Shown: positions 56,410-64,000, numbered from the stretch's first letter. The stretch is 64,000 bases of DNA from Thalassotalea marina (GCF_014656435.1 NZ_BNCK01000002.1:427475-491474), one strand, 5' to 3'. Notes: a model not told the origin generated them from the sequence alone. Numbers and translations are program-made.

Positions 56410-57927
56410 ATGAGTACAGAAGTCGAACTTAAATATCTGATTTTAAGTGAAGATGTATCAAAAACTATTAAAACAACACTTGAAAAACATCACATCACAT
56501 ATGAGCACAGTGTAAAGCAGCTCAATAATTGTTATTTTGATACGCCGGAGTTAGCCTTAAGGCTGCGTGACATTGGATTGCGAATTCGATCCTCAGCTTC
56601 GGGCCTAGAACAAACAATTAAAACGTCTGGACGTGTGGTTGGAGGTTTACACCAAAGACCAGAATACAACGTTGATATTAAAGAAAACTTCCCTAACTTA
56701 TCATTATTTCCCACTGAAATTTGGCAATCTGGCGAAGATATCACTCAGTTGCAAGCGCAGCTTATTTCGTTGTTTACGACAAATTTTACTCGCGAAGTTT
56801 GGTTGTTGAACCTAAACGATAGCAAAATTGAAATGGCTTATGATCGTGGTACGATAAGCGCAGCAGGGGATTGCCAAGAAATTAACGAGCTTGAGCTTGA
56901 ATTAGTTTCTGGCAATATCTCAGATTTGTTTGTTTTAGCTGATATTTTATTTCACCAACTTTCACTCAGAGCGGGTATCCATAGTAAAGCGGCTAGAGGA
57001 TATAGGTTATTCGGTAAAATTGAATATCAACATCAGCCTCAAATGTTGGTGTCTTGTGTACAATCAGTAACAAGCGCCGAAGAGATGTTTGTGCAAGGTG
57101 TTAATCACTATTTAATGCAATTACAGCAGAGTATTGAGCAATATTTGCAAAGCGAAAAAATTGCAGATTTAGCTGTGGTTGTTGATATTTTGTCAACTGT
57201 TCGTCATGGCCTTTGGTTATTTAACGATTATTTGACTGAAACGCTAGTTGAGCTTAAGCAAGAGGTCAGTCACTTTATTCAATTATTCTCTTGGGTTGAT
57301 AATGCAATTTTCCTCAAAGAGTTGATGAACAAAACGGGAAATTATCGCAAAAAGTTGGAATACAGTGAGCAACTTATTCAACAGCTTAAACTTGAGAAGC
57401 GAAGGTTTCCCGATTTTCAAATGACAAAAGAATTAATGCACAGTGAAAGGTTTAATCAATTACAGCTGGCATTACTTAACCTCGTGGTATCAAATGAACA
57501 TAGCTCGCAATTAATAAATAATGTGACATCGCTTGATTTTCGAACCTTTGCACAGCAGCAAATGGATAATAGTTTGCGCGAGTTAACTGAGGCAATGAGC
57601 AATTTATCAGTTAACGATGCTGAGTCATATTTGGCACAAAGAAACTTATTGCATCGTTGTTTGCTCACAGGGAATTGGTTTGGCTTTTTATTTGAGCAGG
57701 ATTTGAGACATCAGTTTCGAGCTCCTTGGATTGATATGGAATTGGGCTTAAGAGAGCTGCAAAGCCTTTGGATTATTCATCAACAGTTAGACAAACTAGA
57801 TGTTGAAGATAATGATCCGATCAAAAAAATACAGTCTTGGCAGCAAAGCAAAGTTGACAATTTAATGTTGGCTTTGTCTCACACCAAAGACGCCGCGTTA
57901 ATGATGCCTGTCTATTGGCGTGATTAA
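56410..57927 (+). CDS. ygiF: CYTH/CHAD-type inorganic triphosphatase (YgiF-like)
   Basis: 505 residues. N-terminal CYTH tunnel domain (about 1-205), with the ExExK motif E-V-E-L-K at the start, RLRDIGLRIRSS and KTSGRVVGGLHQRPEYNV. The second half is alpha-helical and matches the position of the CHAD domain in YgiF, though its conserved histidines are not obvious. Hydrolysis of inorganic triphosphate is the known activity of E. coli YgiF. The stop overlaps the next ATG by one base (TAATG), so it is coupled to the L,D-transpeptidase. Confidence 0.87.
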   Translation: MSTEVELKYLILSEDVSKTIKTTLEKHHITYEHSVKQLNNCYFDTPELALRLRDIGLRIRSSASGLEQTIKTSGRVVGGLHQRPEYNVDIKENFPNLSLFPTEIWQSGEDITQLQAQLISLFTTNFTREVWLLNLNDSKIEMAYDRGTISAAGDCQEINELELELVSGNISDLFVLADILFHQLSLRAGIHSKAARGYRLFGKIEYQHQPQMLVSCVQSVTSAEEMFVQGVNHYLMQLQQSIEQYLQSEKIADLAVVVDILSTVRHGLWLFNDYLTETLVELKQEVSHFIQLFSWVDNAIFLKELMNKTGNYRKKLEYSEQLIQQLKLEKRRFPDFQMTKELMHSERFNQLQLALLNLVVSNEHSSQLINNVTSLDFRTFAQQQMDNSLRELTEAMSNLSVNDAESYLAQRNLLHRCLLTGNWFGFLFEQDLRHQFRAPWIDMELGLRELQSLWIIHQQLDKLDVEDNDPIKKIQSWQQSKVDNLMLALSHTKDAALMMPVYWRD

Positions 57928-58808
57928 TGCGCCTTGGTTTTCTTTTATTTTCCGCCGGTATTTTTTTAAATAGCTGCTTTGCCAGCGTTTATCAATTGCC
58001 TAAGGAAAATAGCCGGTTAATTGGTGAAAATGTTGAACACCAAGTAATTGAAGGCGACTATTTTCAGGCATTAGCTGAGTATTACAATGTTGGTATGTTA
58101 GCGTTACTTGCGGCAAACCCGAGTGTTGATCCATTTTTACCTGTTGAAGGTAGTACAGTTACTATACCTAAAAGAATGCTCCTCCCATATGGACCAAGAG
58201 AGGGGATAGTGATCAACCTTTCAGAACTTCGATTGTATTACTTTCCTCCAGGAGAAAATCTTGTCTACGTATTTCCAGTTGGTATAGGTAAACAGGGGCT
58301 TTCTACGCCGAAAGTTTCAAGCTATATCGGCGAAAAACGTAAAAACCCGACATGGCGGCCTACTCAAGCGATGAGAGAGCGATACAAAGAAGAGCATGGC
58401 ATTGAGTTAGCTAAAGAAATTCCCCCTGGGCCGAATAATCCGTTTGGTAAGTATGCAATGCGTATTGGCACGAGTGAATATTTGATCCATGGTAGTAATC
58501 AACGTATGGGAATAGGGCTAAGAGCAAGTTCTGGTTGTATTCGTATGTATGATCAAGACATTAAGTGGTTGTTTGATAATGTAAAACAGGGCACAAAAAT
58601 CAAAATAATTGATCACCCTATTAAGATGTCTTACGAGCATGACGGCAAATGGCTTGAAGCACATCAACCTTTAAGTGATGCGGCGCCAGATATGTCTATT
58701 GCTAAAGCGCTAAAAGCGTTTTTACCTAGTGCAAAAAAGGAACGAGAACAGGCAAAACAAATATTAAAACAGCGTGAAGGGATAGCGCAGAAACTGTTAG
58801 TCGACTAG
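57927..58808 (+). CDS. L,D-transpeptidase of the ErfK/YbiS family
   Basis: 293 residues. Signal peptide (about 1-20), LysM-like module (about 38-88: HQVIEGDYFQALAEYYNVGMLALLAANPSVDPF), and a YkuD catalytic domain (about 95-225) with active-site pattern HGSN...SSGCIRM, where Cys is the nucleophile. E. coli enzymes of this architecture attach Braun lipoprotein to peptidoglycan; others make 3-3 crosslinks. An Lpp-like lipoprotein is encoded convergently right after it. Translationally coupled to ygiF. Confidence 0.93.
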   Translation: MRLGFLLFSAGIFLNSCFASVYQLPKENSRLIGENVEHQVIEGDYFQALAEYYNVGMLALLAANPSVDPFLPVEGSTVTIPKRMLLPYGPREGIVINLSELRLYYFPPGENLVYVFPVGIGKQGLSTPKVSSYIGEKRKNPTWRPTQAMRERYKEEHGIELAKEIPPGPNNPFGKYAMRIGTSEYLIHGSNQRMGIGLRASSGCIRMYDQDIKWLFDNVKQGTKIKIIDHPIKMSYEHDGKWLEAHQPLSDAAPDMSIAKALKAFLPSAKKEREQAKQILKQREGIAQKLLVD

Positions 58809-58846
58809 CTTCTGCACTGTTATTGGGAGATAGTTTATTAATAAGC

Positions 58847-59086
58847 TTATTTTTTAAAACTTGAAGAAATGTTATCTAACTTTTGATTCGTCTCTTTCTG
58901 GGCTTGTTTTAATGCATTGAGTGCATTTTTTTGTTTTTCTTGCTCAGCTTTTAATTTGCTGACTTCCATAGTGAGCTTATCGACTTTATTTGATAAAGAG
59001 CTAACTTGTTGTTCAACTCCATTATTATTAGCACACCCAGTTAATGCTAACCCAGTTATTGCAGCTATAATTGCAACGTGTTTCAT
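58847..59086 (-). CDS. Lpp-like small outer-membrane lipoprotein
   Basis: 79 residues. Lipoprotein signal with lipobox L-T-G-C near residue 18, then a continuous heptad-repeat helix (VSSLSNKVDKLTMEVSKLKAEQ and onward) and a C-terminal K-K. Size, trimeric coiled-coil pattern and terminal lysine are those of Braun lipoprotein, whose last Lys is linked to peptidoglycan. The convergent L,D-transpeptidase gene 38 bases away fits that role. Linkage is inferred. Confidence 0.82.
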   Translation of the reverse strand: MKHVAIIAAITGLALTGCANNNGVEQQVSSLSNKVDKLTMEVSKLKAEQEKQKNALNALKQAQKETNQKLDNISSSFKK

Positions 59087-59154
59087 GACTCAGTCCTTTC
59101 TAAGCGGTTTATTGTAGAGTATAAAACTAAGTGATAGTTGAAAAAATGCAAGCG

Positions 59155-59625
59155 TTATTTGGCGGCTCTATCAGTGATAGCTTCAATTTTATCAACTAAT
59201 AAATCAATTTTTCTTTCTAGCACTTTATTGTGTTCTAGTATTTCTGCATTTTGTTTTCTAAGTTCGCGGTTTTTAACATTGGTATCAGAAAAGCCTACAA
59301 ATTTATTTACAAACTGCGCTCCAACAAAACCTACCATGCCAACACCAATATAAAACATGGCGGCAACTATAATACGCCCCTCTAAAGTGACAGGATAAAA
59401 ATCCCCAAAACCTATGGTACTAGCGCTCATTTGAAGTGTCCAAAAAGCGTCCTTGTAGGTTTTAATGTTACTTATTGATGTTGCAGACTCAACTTGGTGC
59501 AAAGGGATGGCCAGCACAGCGATGATGGCATAAAGAACAACAACGGTAATGATTAATAGAAAGAGTGAGTTGTAGTTTTTTACGCCAAACTCATCAATGG
59601 TAAAGGTTTGAAATTTCTTCGGCAT
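59155..59625 (-). CDS. Two-helix potassium channel protein
   Basis: 156 residues. Two transmembrane helices (about 20-42 and 85-107) flank a pore loop with the K+ selectivity filter TIGFGDFYP. The C-terminal 40 residues form a coiled coil (RELRKQNAEILEHNKVLERKIDLLVDKIEAI) suited to tetramer assembly. Ion_trans_2 family. Last gene of the PspA-type operon, 8 bases after the 106-residue protein, so channel activity is likely linked to membrane stress. Confidence 0.9.
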   Translation of the reverse strand: MPKKFQTFTIDEFGVKNYNSLFLLIITVVVLYAIIAVLAIPLHQVESATSISNIKTYKDAFWTLQMSASTIGFGDFYPVTLEGRIIVAAMFYIGVGMVGFVGAQFVNKFVGFSDTNVKNRELRKQNAEILEHNKVLERKIDLLVDKIEAITDRAAK

Positions 59626-59633
59626 AATTAATT

Positions 59634-59954
59634 TTAATCTTCATTGACGTAATGAATTAAATCATCCATTAATTTACGTTTTATTTCCAGCTGCTGTTCT
59701 GGTGTAAGCTGGTACTTTTCTGCGAGGATTTCATAATCTTCGGCTGAGAGACTTACTGTAAGTCTTGGCCTTTTTGGACGTTTATTAACTGTTAGTCCCA
59801 AAATTTCTCTAATTTTATCTGAAGGGCTTAAGCCGGACTCCAAAGCTTCACGGCGAATTTGCATTTGGAACTTTTCATCAAGATCAAAAGCGACTTGTGT
59901 CGCTTTTGCTGCTTTAACTGAGGATTGCCATTTTTCAGGGACTTTACGATTCAC
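59634..59954 (-). CDS. Conserved small protein of the PspA operon, unknown
   Basis: 106 residues, hydrophilic and helical, with charged segments (FQMQIRREALESGLSPSDKIREILGL) somewhat like a ribbon-helix-helix opening, then RPRLTVSLSAEDYEILAEKYQLTPEQQLEIKRKLMDDLI. No family recognised. GTG start 2 bases after the YjfK-like stop, with AGGAAG overlapping that stop, so tightly coupled. It could be a regulator of the operon or a cytosolic partner of the channel; both are guesses. Confidence 0.75.
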   Translation of the reverse strand: MNRKVPEKWQSSVKAAKATQVAFDLDEKFQMQIRREALESGLSPSDKIREILGLTVNKRPKRPRLTVSLSAEDYEILAEKYQLTPEQQLEIKRKLMDDLIHYVNED

Positions 59955-59956
59955 AA

Positions 59957-60595
59957 TTAACTTCCTGGGAACATATCTACAATATCGGTTGTTTCACGGT
60001 AGAAGGTTAAAAATATATCAGTATCACCATCACTCCAAACTTCAGCTTCAACCCCTTTAGTTTGCTCGGGATTCAATAATTGATAAAGTTCAAACTGTTC
60101 GCCAGCGTCATTACCTTCGTAGGGAGATAAGGAAGCTGTTCGGTGATCTTTACGGTGAAAATAACCTACACGAGCAAATACCGATTGTTGATATTGGGTA
60201 TCGCTCCAACCCGAAGTGTGCCCGTTATCGTCGATTCGATCAAGATTTGCTTCTCCAGGTTCATCAAAAATGGTAGAAAATTGGTCCAAATCAAATAAGG
60301 TTTCAACATCTTCATGGTGAATCTTTAAAGAGAACTTTAAATAGGTTTTGTCGTCAACATCTAAGCTAAGGAAGATTTCGCTGTCATCATTACCTGATAA
60401 TACCCATTCCGTTTCTGTTTTGTGTTCATATTCATAACTATTGATAGCTGATATTTGAAACTGTTGACCGCGCAACACGGTAGGCAGGGCAAAACTGTCA
60501 TTAATTTGAATAATATCCTTCACCATTAGGTCGTTGACGTTAGAAATGGTGCGCTGTGGATTTTCTTTATTAAAAATACTTTTGAAGAAACTCAT
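59957..60595 (-). CDS. yjfK: YjfK-like protein (DUF2491)
   Basis: 212 residues, acidic and soluble. Position directly after pspA and yjfI, length, and features such as LRGQQFQISAINSYEYEHKTETEWVLSG and FARVGYFHRKDHR fit the YjfK/DUF2491 family, which accompanies PspA in the E. coli yjfIJKL group. I assign it by context and general resemblance. Biochemical role unknown. A 12-bp perfect hairpin lies between it and pspA. Confidence 0.7.
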   Translation of the reverse strand: MSFFKSIFNKENPQRTISNVNDLMVKDIIQINDSFALPTVLRGQQFQISAINSYEYEHKTETEWVLSGNDDSEIFLSLDVDDKTYLKFSLKIHHEDVETLFDLDQFSTIFDEPGEANLDRIDDNGHTSGWSDTQYQQSVFARVGYFHRKDHRTASLSPYEGNDAGEQFELYQLLNPEQTKGVEAEVWSDGDTDIFLTFYRETTDIVDMFPGS

Positions 60596-60608
60596 GGTCT
60601 GTACCTAA

Positions 60609-60639
60609 AAGGCCAATTAGCGGTTAACTAATTGGCCTT
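60609..60639 (-). promoter_or_regulatory. Intra-operon hairpin between pspA and yjfK
   Basis: AAGGCCAATTAG and CTAATTGGCCTT form a perfect 12-bp stem around a 7-base loop, immediately past the pspA stop codon. On the minus strand only four Ts follow. It probably acts as a partial terminator or a 3'-end stabiliser that gives more PspA than downstream products. Confidence 0.55.
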
Positions 60640-60646
60640 ATCTATT

Positions 60647-61336
60647 TTACTTTTGTTTTGCTTTTAAGCGCTCAAGCACACTGTTTGCACTGTTTTCTGT
60701 GCCACCGATGCCAGCTGCTTTTAACTTGGCTTCTAGTGAGTTGTCTGAGTTTTCAGACTCTAAAACTTCAGCAGCTTTCAGTTGATCATCAAACTTCTGT
60801 TGCTTAGCTTTAATTCGTTCTAATGAGTCTTTTGCGCTTAACAACTTTGAATTACTCGATGAGAAGTTGTCGGTAATTGCTGATGTTGCCTTTTGTACAC
60901 TTTCTGTGGTTTTTACCATAGAAAGTTGACGTTTATATTCTTGTACTTGACGCTCACTTTTCTTAACTAAGTCTTTTAAGCGGTTTGCGTTGCCTTCAAA
61001 ACTATCTAGTGCTTGTTGTTGTGCACTCAATTCGCTTTCTAATGCTGAAATCTTTTCTGCTACTGCTAAAGCTAAGGTTTCATCATCTTTTTCAAGTGCT
61101 TGCACAGCATAACCTTCGTGTTCAGTAATTTCGCGTTTAATACGGTCAACTTCACGGCTAGCGGCCATCTGTTGAGCCATAACGCCTGTTAAGTCACGCT
61201 TAGCACGAGTTAAGTGGTTTTCGGCGTCTCTAATTTCTTGTTCAAAAATTCGAGTTGAGTTAGCGTCCACGATAGCTTCGCCAACTTCTGTGGCACCACC
61301 ACGGATCGCGGTCATAATCTTTTTAAAAATGCTCAT
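60647..61336 (-). CDS. PspA/IM30 family membrane-stress protein (YjfJ type)
   Basis: 229 residues, almost all helical. N-terminal amphipathic helix MSIFKKIMTAIRGGATEVGEAIVDANSTRIFEQEIRDAENHL followed by the long PspA hairpin coiled coil (about 30-185). PspA/IM30 proteins bind stressed membranes as large ESCRT-III-like assemblies. No pspBC or pspF is present; the neighbours (YjfI, YjfK, DUF350) place it with E. coli YjfJ. GGAG precedes ATG, 25 bases after yjfI. Confidence 0.93.
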   Translation of the reverse strand: MSIFKKIMTAIRGGATEVGEAIVDANSTRIFEQEIRDAENHLTRAKRDLTGVMAQQMAASREVDRIKREITEHEGYAVQALEKDDETLALAVAEKISALESELSAQQQALDSFEGNANRLKDLVKKSERQVQEYKRQLSMVKTTESVQKATSAITDNFSSSNSKLLSAKDSLERIKAKQQKFDDQLKAAEVLESENSDNSLEAKLKAAGIGGTENSANSVLERLKAKQK

Positions 61337-61361
61337 AGTAATACTCCAGTGTGTTGGCTAT

Positions 61362-61775
61362 TTAAAGTAAAAAGTCGCTCATATCATCGATAACTTCCAG
61401 TGCGTTGTTACTTAGCACTGCCAGTTCATGTTCAATATCTTCGAACGATGATGAGATAGATAAGGCACCAAATATCACATACTTATCGCCAATTTTTGAA
61501 AAAGATGATAATGGACATGGAATATTCATTTCTAACATTGCTTCATGCATATCCGCTTTCTTTTCAGGAACCACTTCGTCTTCACCCCAAAGATAGGTAA
61601 TACAAAGTACTTGGTCGTCGGTTACAGACACGAATATCGGTAACTCTTCACGACCGATAACGCTTATTTGTAATACATCAACTTCACCTGAAATTGGTTG
61701 ACAGTCAAATACCATACCAGTTTCTGAATTATCTGCTAATGCATTTAAGTGATTGGCAATTTTATGAATATTCAT
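61362..61775 (-). CDS. yjfI: YjfI family protein (DUF2170)
   Basis: 137 residues from ATG 61775, chosen over an ATG four codons upstream because GAGGA lies 6 bases before it. MNIHKIANHLNAL...FDCQPISGEVDVLQISV and ADMHEAMLEMNIPCPLSSFSKIGDKYVIFGALS are characteristic of DUF2170/YjfI, found next to PspA in several proteobacteria. First gene of the pspA transcription unit; its promoter overlaps two palindromes. Confidence 0.9.
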   Translation of the reverse strand: MNIHKIANHLNALADNSETGMVFDCQPISGEVDVLQISVIGREELPIFVSVTDDQVLCITYLWGEDEVVPEKKADMHEAMLEMNIPCPLSSFSKIGDKYVIFGALSISSSFEDIEHELAVLSNNALEVIDDMSDFLL

Positions 61776-61822
61776 GTTATTCCTCATCCGTTAATTGGCG
61801 ATAAGTTGTGTTAACTTATCTC

Positions 61823-61835
61823 GACATAATATGTC
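61823..61835. promoter_or_regulatory. Palindromic operator 1 before yjfI-pspA
   Basis: GACATAATATGTC: arms GACATA/TATGTC around one base, extended to 7 bases by flanking C and G. Repeated exactly 35 bases away. It lies downstream of the predicted -10 box. Confidence 0.55.
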
Positions 61836-61844
61836 GTGCTGTTA

Positions 61845-61872
61845 AATGTAACACTGAGACATAATATGTCAA
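61845..61872 (-). promoter_or_regulatory. Promoter of the yjfI-pspA operon
   Basis: Minus-strand TTGACA (61867-61872), a 16-base spacer and TACATT (61845-61850). The -35 box overlaps operator 2 and operator 1 lies just past the -10, a layout expected of a repressed promoter. Confidence 0.45.
61858..61870. promoter_or_regulatory. Palindromic operator 2 before yjfI-pspA
   Basis: Second exact copy of GACATAATATGTC, overlapping the -35 box. No third copy was noticed elsewhere in the window. Confidence 0.55.
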
Positions 61873-61884
61873 GTAACTTGTCGA

Positions 61885-63606
61885 TTAATTTTTATTTTGT
61901 TCTTGGTGCATAAATGCACTGTGTATTCCTTGTTGATCTTGCCACGCTTGTTGGTGTAACTGATAAATGGCATGACTACCCAAATAGTTTATCGGTATTT
62001 CACTAATTTGCTGATAAAACCCTTCGGCAAATTCAAATGAGCCAAGCAACATTGGCAGTGTAAGCCATGTTTGCGGCCGTGAAAACTGATGTTTTTGTGA
62101 CAATCTTTGTCGAGCGGATAAACCTGCCTTAGCCGCAATAGTCCAGCCCCATTCACCAAAGCTTGGTACATTATCGTGATATTGTTCGACGTGCAGAAAC
62201 CCAGCGGCTTTCATCGTTTTACCTATCGAAATAAAAGCGTTTTTAGCATGATAAGGGCTAGTGGATTGTACTGAAATCAATCCGTCGCCAGAGAGTAATT
62301 GTTTAAGTCTGGCATAAAAGTTAACTGAATAAAGTTTATTTAGATCAGGATGACTTGGGTCAGGTAAATCAACAATAATGCTGTCGTAAACTTTTCCCTG
62401 CCTCAGTAATTCGTCAATGACGATAAAAGCATCACCGTGTAAAAGGTTTACGTTTGGATGACTTAAACTATTGTGGTTTAGCTCTGTAATTCTGCGCGCT
62501 AGCCCAGGCTCTAAAGTTTCTTTGGGTGCTTTAAATAAATCAACAAGGGCTTTATCCAAATCAACAAGTGTCACTTGTTTGGGGTGCCAAGTTAAAACGT
62601 CACGCAGCGCTAGGCCATCACCCCCCCCAATAATTAAAATGTTTTCTTGCCTTGCTGAACCTTCTAACGTTGGCGCAACCAAATAACTGTGATAAATGTG
62701 TTCATCTGCAGACGAAAATTGTAATCGGCCATTGAGATATAAATTAAATATAGACGGCTGTTCGTTTCCCAGTCGCCTTTCGGTAATTGTCACTTGTTGG
62801 TAAACCGTTTTTTCTGAGTGAACAACCTTATCTAAATAAAGCAAATTACTCATTTGATTCAGCCACTGGTTACCATTGAAGTAAATTAGTACTAGGCCAA
62901 TTAACAATAAAATATGACCAGAAACTAATGTCAGGCGATATTTTAGCTTTGACCAATAAACAAAAATAAACACTGCACCTGCAAGTAGGTTAAGAGCTGC
63001 GGTTAATGCGCTGGCTTTACTAATATCTATTGTTAATAAAAATGTTACCCAAATTGCCGCGCCAATGCCTGCACCTATGTAATCGGCGCCGTAAATGGTA
63101 CCTAAGTTGTTCTCAAGGTGCTTCTGGTGAATATGTTCACGTATTTTGGCAATAAGGGGGATTTCCATGCCAATAAGAAAGCCTAAGATAAAGCCAAAAA
63201 AATAAGGCGTTTTTAATGCGAGCCAAGTGAGTTGCTTGAACAAGCCTCCTCTTGGTGTGGCGTCAGGTGGTATCGCATAAGTGTCCGCAATAATTTGGGG
63301 GAGCAACTGAGTAAAAGCGACAATACCAGAAATCATTAATATTGCGGTGGTGCCAATCAAGGCTACGGTCAATTCCAGCCATACAAAACCATTAAAAGCA
63401 CATTTGATTTTGCGCGCGGCGAATGCGCCAAGCCCCATAGAAACGATCATTAAACCAATCATGGAATAGATTGCACTTTCCATGACACCTAATACGCGAC
63501 CTGCGTAATGTGAAAGCAAGTATTCATAGATTAAACCACAGCCGGCAAGCACGGCCATGGTTAAAATCAATAATAAATCTTGCCAGAATAGGCGATTAAA
63601 CTGCAT
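61885..63606 (-). CDS. Membrane-embedded spermidine synthase-like aminopropyltransferase
   Basis: 573 residues. N-terminal half with about seven transmembrane helices (about 10-245). The C-terminal half is a spermidine-synthase fold (about 260-500) with the SAM-binding motif ILIIGGGDGLALRDVL and the acidic pair in VTLVDLD and IIVDLPDPSHPDLNKLYS. Predicted to transfer aminopropyl groups from decarboxylated SAM to an amine at the membrane. The real substrate may not be putrescine. It starts 14 bases after the DUF350 gene, so they are in one unit, upstream of the yjfI promoter. Confidence 0.9.
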   Translation of the reverse strand: MQFNRLFWQDLLLILTMAVLAGCGLIYEYLLSHYAGRVLGVMESAIYSMIGLMIVSMGLGAFAARKIKCAFNGFVWLELTVALIGTTAILMISGIVAFTQLLPQIIADTYAIPPDATPRGGLFKQLTWLALKTPYFFGFILGFLIGMEIPLIAKIREHIHQKHLENNLGTIYGADYIGAGIGAAIWVTFLLTIDISKASALTAALNLLAGAVFIFVYWSKLKYRLTLVSGHILLLIGLVLIYFNGNQWLNQMSNLLYLDKVVHSEKTVYQQVTITERRLGNEQPSIFNLYLNGRLQFSSADEHIYHSYLVAPTLEGSARQENILIIGGGDGLALRDVLTWHPKQVTLVDLDKALVDLFKAPKETLEPGLARRITELNHNSLSHPNVNLLHGDAFIVIDELLRQGKVYDSIIVDLPDPSHPDLNKLYSVNFYARLKQLLSGDGLISVQSTSPYHAKNAFISIGKTMKAAGFLHVEQYHDNVPSFGEWGWTIAAKAGLSARQRLSQKHQFSRPQTWLTLPMLLGSFEFAEGFYQQISEIPINYLGSHAIYQLHQQAWQDQQGIHSAFMHQEQNKN

Positions 63607-63620
63607 TTTTTAGAAAGGAA

Positions 63621-64000
63621 TTAAGCCATTAGTGCGGTTAAAATAAGTGCAATCGATATACTGATCGCCATTTCTACGCTTGCGACACCAATGTTGTGTT
63701 GTTGATCAACTTCTTCTACTAAGTTGATGCCCCACAAGATAAGTTTTTTAGCAATAGTAGTAAGAAGTGCTACCAGTAAAGTCATTACAATACTAAAGAT
63801 TAACCATGCAAACAGTGTAGTCACTATAGTGTCCGGGCTGTATACCATAAAATAACTTGCAGCTGTAACCGCTAATGCCGTACTGATAACTTGTCCCGCA
63901 TAGCGAATAGCAAGAGCAACTTGGCCGTTAGCAAAAGCTTCCTGTAGGCTATCGCCCTGATTGTTACGTGCATACTGTTTTTCTTTGATTCGAGTGACTA
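63621..64000 (-). CDS. DUF350 (YjfL-type) membrane protein, truncated at the window edge
   Basis: The frame stays open from 63621 to the right edge, giving at least 126 residues; an internal ATG at 63848 is not the true start. It shows the DUF350 pattern of two paired helices per repeat: NGQVALAIRYAGQVISTALAVTAASYF, then LFAWLIFSIVMTLLVALLTTIAKKLILW, then NIGVASVEMAISISIALILTALMA. E. coli YjfL belongs to the same yjfIJKL group. The N-terminus lies outside the window. Confidence 0.85.
   Translation of the reverse strand, partial: VTRIKEKQYARNNQGDSLQEAFANGQVALAIRYAGQVISTALAVTAASYFMVYSPDTIVTTLFAWLIFSIVMTLLVALLTTIAKKLILWGINLVEEVDQQHNIGVASVEMAISISIALILTALMA

Overview
The window reads as chromosomal DNA of a marine gammaproteobacterium of the Alteromonadales, most like Colwelliaceae (Colwellia/Thalassotalea). 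This rests on the AT-rich composition, the gene families present (yggX, mutY, yggL, trmB, mltD, ygiM/ygiF, a GspA-GspB fusion, a DUF3369 HD-GYP regulator) and their arrangement; no species is claimed. I see no phage, no insertion-sequence transposase, no rRNA and no CRISPR array.

Layout. 0.5-7 kb: a secreted M1 peptidase with a membrane partner, a repeat-rich lipoprotein, a LysR/LysE divergent pair and a TonB-domain protein. 7.1-8.4 kb: a minus-strand tRNA locus, Phe-Thr-Phe-Thr. A stable-RNA-type promoter and two decayed tRNA-Phe relics lie on its upstream side. On its downstream side is a tandem array of 119-bp units, each repeating the 3' end of tRNA-Thr and a terminator. 8.5-23.3 kb: housekeeping and envelope genes (yggX, mltD, a MacAB-like exporter, mutY, yggL, a Tsx-like porin, trmB), an alkylation-repair pair (Ada/AlkA fusion plus ogt) and a MATE exporter. 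23.6-33.8 kb: a hydroxyproline catabolic cluster. It has two proline-racemase-superfamily enzymes that can be told apart by active-site residues, a pyrroline-2-carboxylate reductase, an FAD-dependent D-amino-acid dehydrogenase, two aldehyde dehydrogenases and a GntR regulator. Two nearly identical TTGTATACA-type sites mark its two divergent promoters. 34-46 kb: a SulP transporter, two sensor kinases (one inside the hydroxyproline cluster), two HD-GYP c-di-GMP phosphodiesterases, fumarylacetoacetase, a CPBP protease, cca and a GspA-GspB fusion. 46.2-51.2 kb: the leuABCD operon with a recognisable leucine leader peptide and attenuator. 51.3-55.6 kb: a surface-polymer island with TagD-like cytidylyltransferase, two CDP-glycerol glycerophosphotransferases and Wzi. 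55.6-59.1 kb: ygiM, ygiF, and an L,D-transpeptidase facing an Lpp-like lipoprotein. 59.1-64 kb: a stress-membrane cluster (DUF350, membrane spermidine synthase, YjfI, PspA, YjfK, a 106-residue unknown, K+ channel) that runs off the right edge.

The observations most worth follow-up are: (1) the tRNA-Thr-derived tandem repeats, which resemble the E. coli tyrT/rtT arrangement but involve another tRNA and another unit; (2) the PspA/spermidine synthase/K+ channel cluster with twin palindromic operators; (3) the glycerol-phosphate polymer genes in a Gram-negative; (4) the hydroxyproline cluster with a shared operator but no deaminase gene; (5) a MITE-like repeat with one full copy and two single-ended copies. 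Start codons were moved from the longest reading frame wherever a ribosome-binding site, lipobox or family alignment pointed elsewhere.
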